The translations under genes and the position numbers were made by a program. From CAYOWQ01 sp964407695 (lineage in GTDB: Bacteria > Planctomycetota > Phycisphaerae > Phycisphaerales > SM1A02), in the NCBI GenBank assembly GCA_964407695.1, contig CAYOWQ010000010.1, positions 1-64,000 on the forward strand: a stretch of 64,000 bases of DNA, in the 5' to 3' direction. The notes below the pieces were generated by a model that saw nothing but the letters and a program-made list of their open reading frames with translations, made no database searches and was not told where the DNA came from. Shown here in pieces: positions 62,573-64,000 of this stretch (its first letter is position 1; the number at the start of each line of letters is the position of its first letter).

Positions 62573-64000
62573 TCAGGCCTGTCGGGTTGCAACCGCTTCG
62601 GTTTCCCCGTTTACCGAGGCTTCACGGCTTACCCGACCCAGCATGGGCGGCAACTCGATGCCCGCCTGCTGCGCCAACTCGTGCAGCTTCGGCAGCGAAC
62701 CGATCAGTCCCGAAAGGAAGTCGGCGGTGGTGCTGCGGCCGGTGCCGTTGGTACCCGTATCCCAGACGGTGATCTTGTCGATCTTGACATTCTGCAGCGC
62801 CTTCACCTGCTCGGCAACGAGCGACGGTAACTGCTCGATGAGCAGCAGCGTCGGCCCCACCTGCGGATGCGAGCCGCAGGCCTCAATCAGCTTGCGATAG
62901 CCCTCTGCCTTGGCTTCCAGCACCTTCTGCACGCCCGCAGCCTCCGCCTCATACTTGGCGAGGATGGCGTCGGCCTCGCCCTTGGCCTCGATGCGGCGCT
63001 TCTCGGCCTCGGCGGCGGCGGCGATCTCAATCCGCTTCTTGTCGATCTCCTGCGGAACCACTTCCTCCTTGGCCAGCCGGGCCATCTCCTGATCGCGCTG
63101 CGCGAGCAGAACGGCTTCCAGCGACTTGGCCGCAGCGACGTCGGATCGACGCTTGGCTTCGGCCTGAATTTCGCCGAGTTTGGCGTTGGCTTCCGCCATG
63201 GAAGCCCGCGACTGGTTTTCGCCGACGACGGCATTGGCTTCCGCCTCGGCCACGCGAATGCGCTGTTCCTGCTCGGCGAGCTTCTTGGCCGCGACGATTT
63301 CCGCCTCGCGCTGAGCGATGGTGATCTCGCGTTCTCGCTTGGCGGCGGCTTCGCCCTTGACCGCTTCCGCTTCCATGGCGGCAACGGCCACGCGCTGGCG
63401 CTGCTCGAACTGCTTCTGGCCCTCCACCGCGGAGGCTGTTTCGCCTGCCACCTTGACGGTGCGTTCACGAACCGCAAGAGCTTCGCCGGTGGCGCCGTCG
63501 CGTTCCTGCTGGGCCACTTCCACCTTGGCCCGGTTCACCGCTTCGGCCGCGGCACGCTTCCCGATGGCCTCGATATAGCCCGATTCATCCGTGATGTCGC
63601 GAATGTTGACGTTGATCAGCTCCAGGCCGATCTTGTTGATTTCCTGATCAACATTCTCGTTGATCAGTTTCATGAATTTCTCGCGATCCCGATTGATTTC
63701 CTCGATCGAGAGCGTGGCGATCACCAGGCGCAACTGGCCCAGAATGATGTCCTGCGCCTGCTCGCGAATCTGCACCGTCGTCAGGTTCAGCAGTCGCTCC
63801 GCGGCGTTGTTCATCAACACCGGATCGGTCGAAATGCCCACGGTGAACGTCGAAGGCACGTTCACACGGATGTTGTTCTGGGACAGCGCCCCGGACAACG
63901 GGATTTCGATGACCATCGGCTCAAGTGAGAGATAGCCGTAGTCCTGAATCAGCGGCCAGACGAATGTCGCGCCGCCGTGAATGCACTTGGCGGCCTTATT
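62573..64000 (-). CDS. Flotillin-family SPFH protein (5' end outside window)
   Basis: The reading frame continues through the window edge; 475 residues are visible, starting inside the SPFH domain (KCIHGGATFVWPLIQDYGYL). The SPFH/PHB part runs to about residue 160, then a long Ala/Glu-rich coiled coil typical of flotillins, and a C-terminal region with an SPFH-end motif (GPTLLLIEQLPSLVAEQVKA). Flotillins organise membrane microdomains. The true start lies right of 64000. Confidence 0.92.
   Translation of the reverse strand, partial: NKAAKCIHGGATFVWPLIQDYGYLSLEPMVIEIPLSGALSQNNIRVNVPSTFTVGISTDPVLMNNAAERLLNLTTVQIREQAQDIILGQLRLVIATLSIEEINRDREKFMKLINENVDQEINKIGLELINVNIRDITDESGYIEAIGKRAAAEAVNRAKVEVAQQERDGATGEALAVRERTVKVAGETASAVEGQKQFEQRQRVAVAAMEAEAVKGEAAAKREREITIAQREAEIVAAKKLAEQEQRIRVAEAEANAVVGENQSRASMAEANAKLGEIQAEAKRRSDVAAAKSLEAVLLAQRDQEMARLAKEEVVPQEIDKKRIEIAAAAEAEKRRIEAKGEADAILAKYEAEAAGVQKVLEAKAEGYRKLIEACGSHPQVGPTLLLIEQLPSLVAEQVKALQNVKIDKITVWDTGTNGTGRSTTADFLSGLIGSLPKLHELAQQAGIELPPMLGRVSREASVNGETEAVATRQA

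Overview
The window reads as chromosomal DNA of a planctomycete, most likely of the Phycisphaerae lineage. The grounds are: an Alternative Complex III operon joined to an A2-type caa3 oxidase; a hybrid type II secretion/type IV pilus locus with PilM/N/O-like proteins; a membrane protein carrying the CxxCGYDLRGN...CPECG zinc ribbon that is common in planctomycetes; and a C-terminal sorting tail of the PGPAGAALLG...RRRR kind. The lineage call is inference from gene content. I see no rRNA, tRNA, CRISPR array, insertion sequence or prophage.

Layout. (1) 1-2272: a SAM methyltransferase, then a strange in-frame fusion of the first part of an osmoprotectant ABC ATPase to the substrate-binding domain of the same transporter type, with the rest of the ATPase and all of the permease missing. 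(2) 2389-16792, plus strand: a respiratory supercluster. A promoter-like site is followed by actA-F, a small membrane protein, an SCO copper chaperone, and ctaC, ctaD, ctaE, ctaF plus a second subunit III. Together these would move electrons from quinol through Alternative Complex III and c hemes to a proton-pumping oxidase. (3) 16794-32621, minus strand: a secretion/pseudopilus locus. In transcription order it holds a PilZ-like gene, gspG, a strong terminator, a small membrane protein, a GspH-like pseudopilin, PilM/N/O-like proteins, a GspC-like protein, the secretin, a TPR lipoprotein, a histidine kinase, a response regulator, a GAF/HD-GYP phosphodiesterase, a STAS protein, GspE and GspF. 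The two-component, cyclic-di-GMP and STAS genes are tightly spaced inside the machinery operon, which suggests a secretion system wired directly to signalling. (4) 32721-37110, minus: a glycogen debranching enzyme coupled to an orphan MalK-type ATPase, and a zinc-ribbon/CYTH fusion. (5) 37183-50025: cell-envelope and unknown proteins, including a Tricorn-type protease, a CsgG-like lipoprotein, a secreted protein with an internal duplication, a cNMP-DUF1003 membrane protein, a secreted orphan, a Tat-exported flavin amine oxidase, and TPR and HEAT proteins. (6) 50065-64000: mostly housekeeping: Der, a PSP1 protein with an Arg-rich tail, IspF, a small SpoT-like hydrolase, a membrane spermidine-synthase-like protein, fructose-1,6-bisphosphatase, thiolase, NAD synthetase, a YbgC-like thioesterase, a CTERM protein and a flotillin that runs off the right edge.

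The most unusual items are the truncated transporter fusion, the signalling module inside the secretion operon, the zinc-ribbon/CYTH fusion, and a 470-bp convergent intergenic region (59291-59760) made of three tandem-repeat arrays, two of them with a 21-bp period and a small dyad in each unit.
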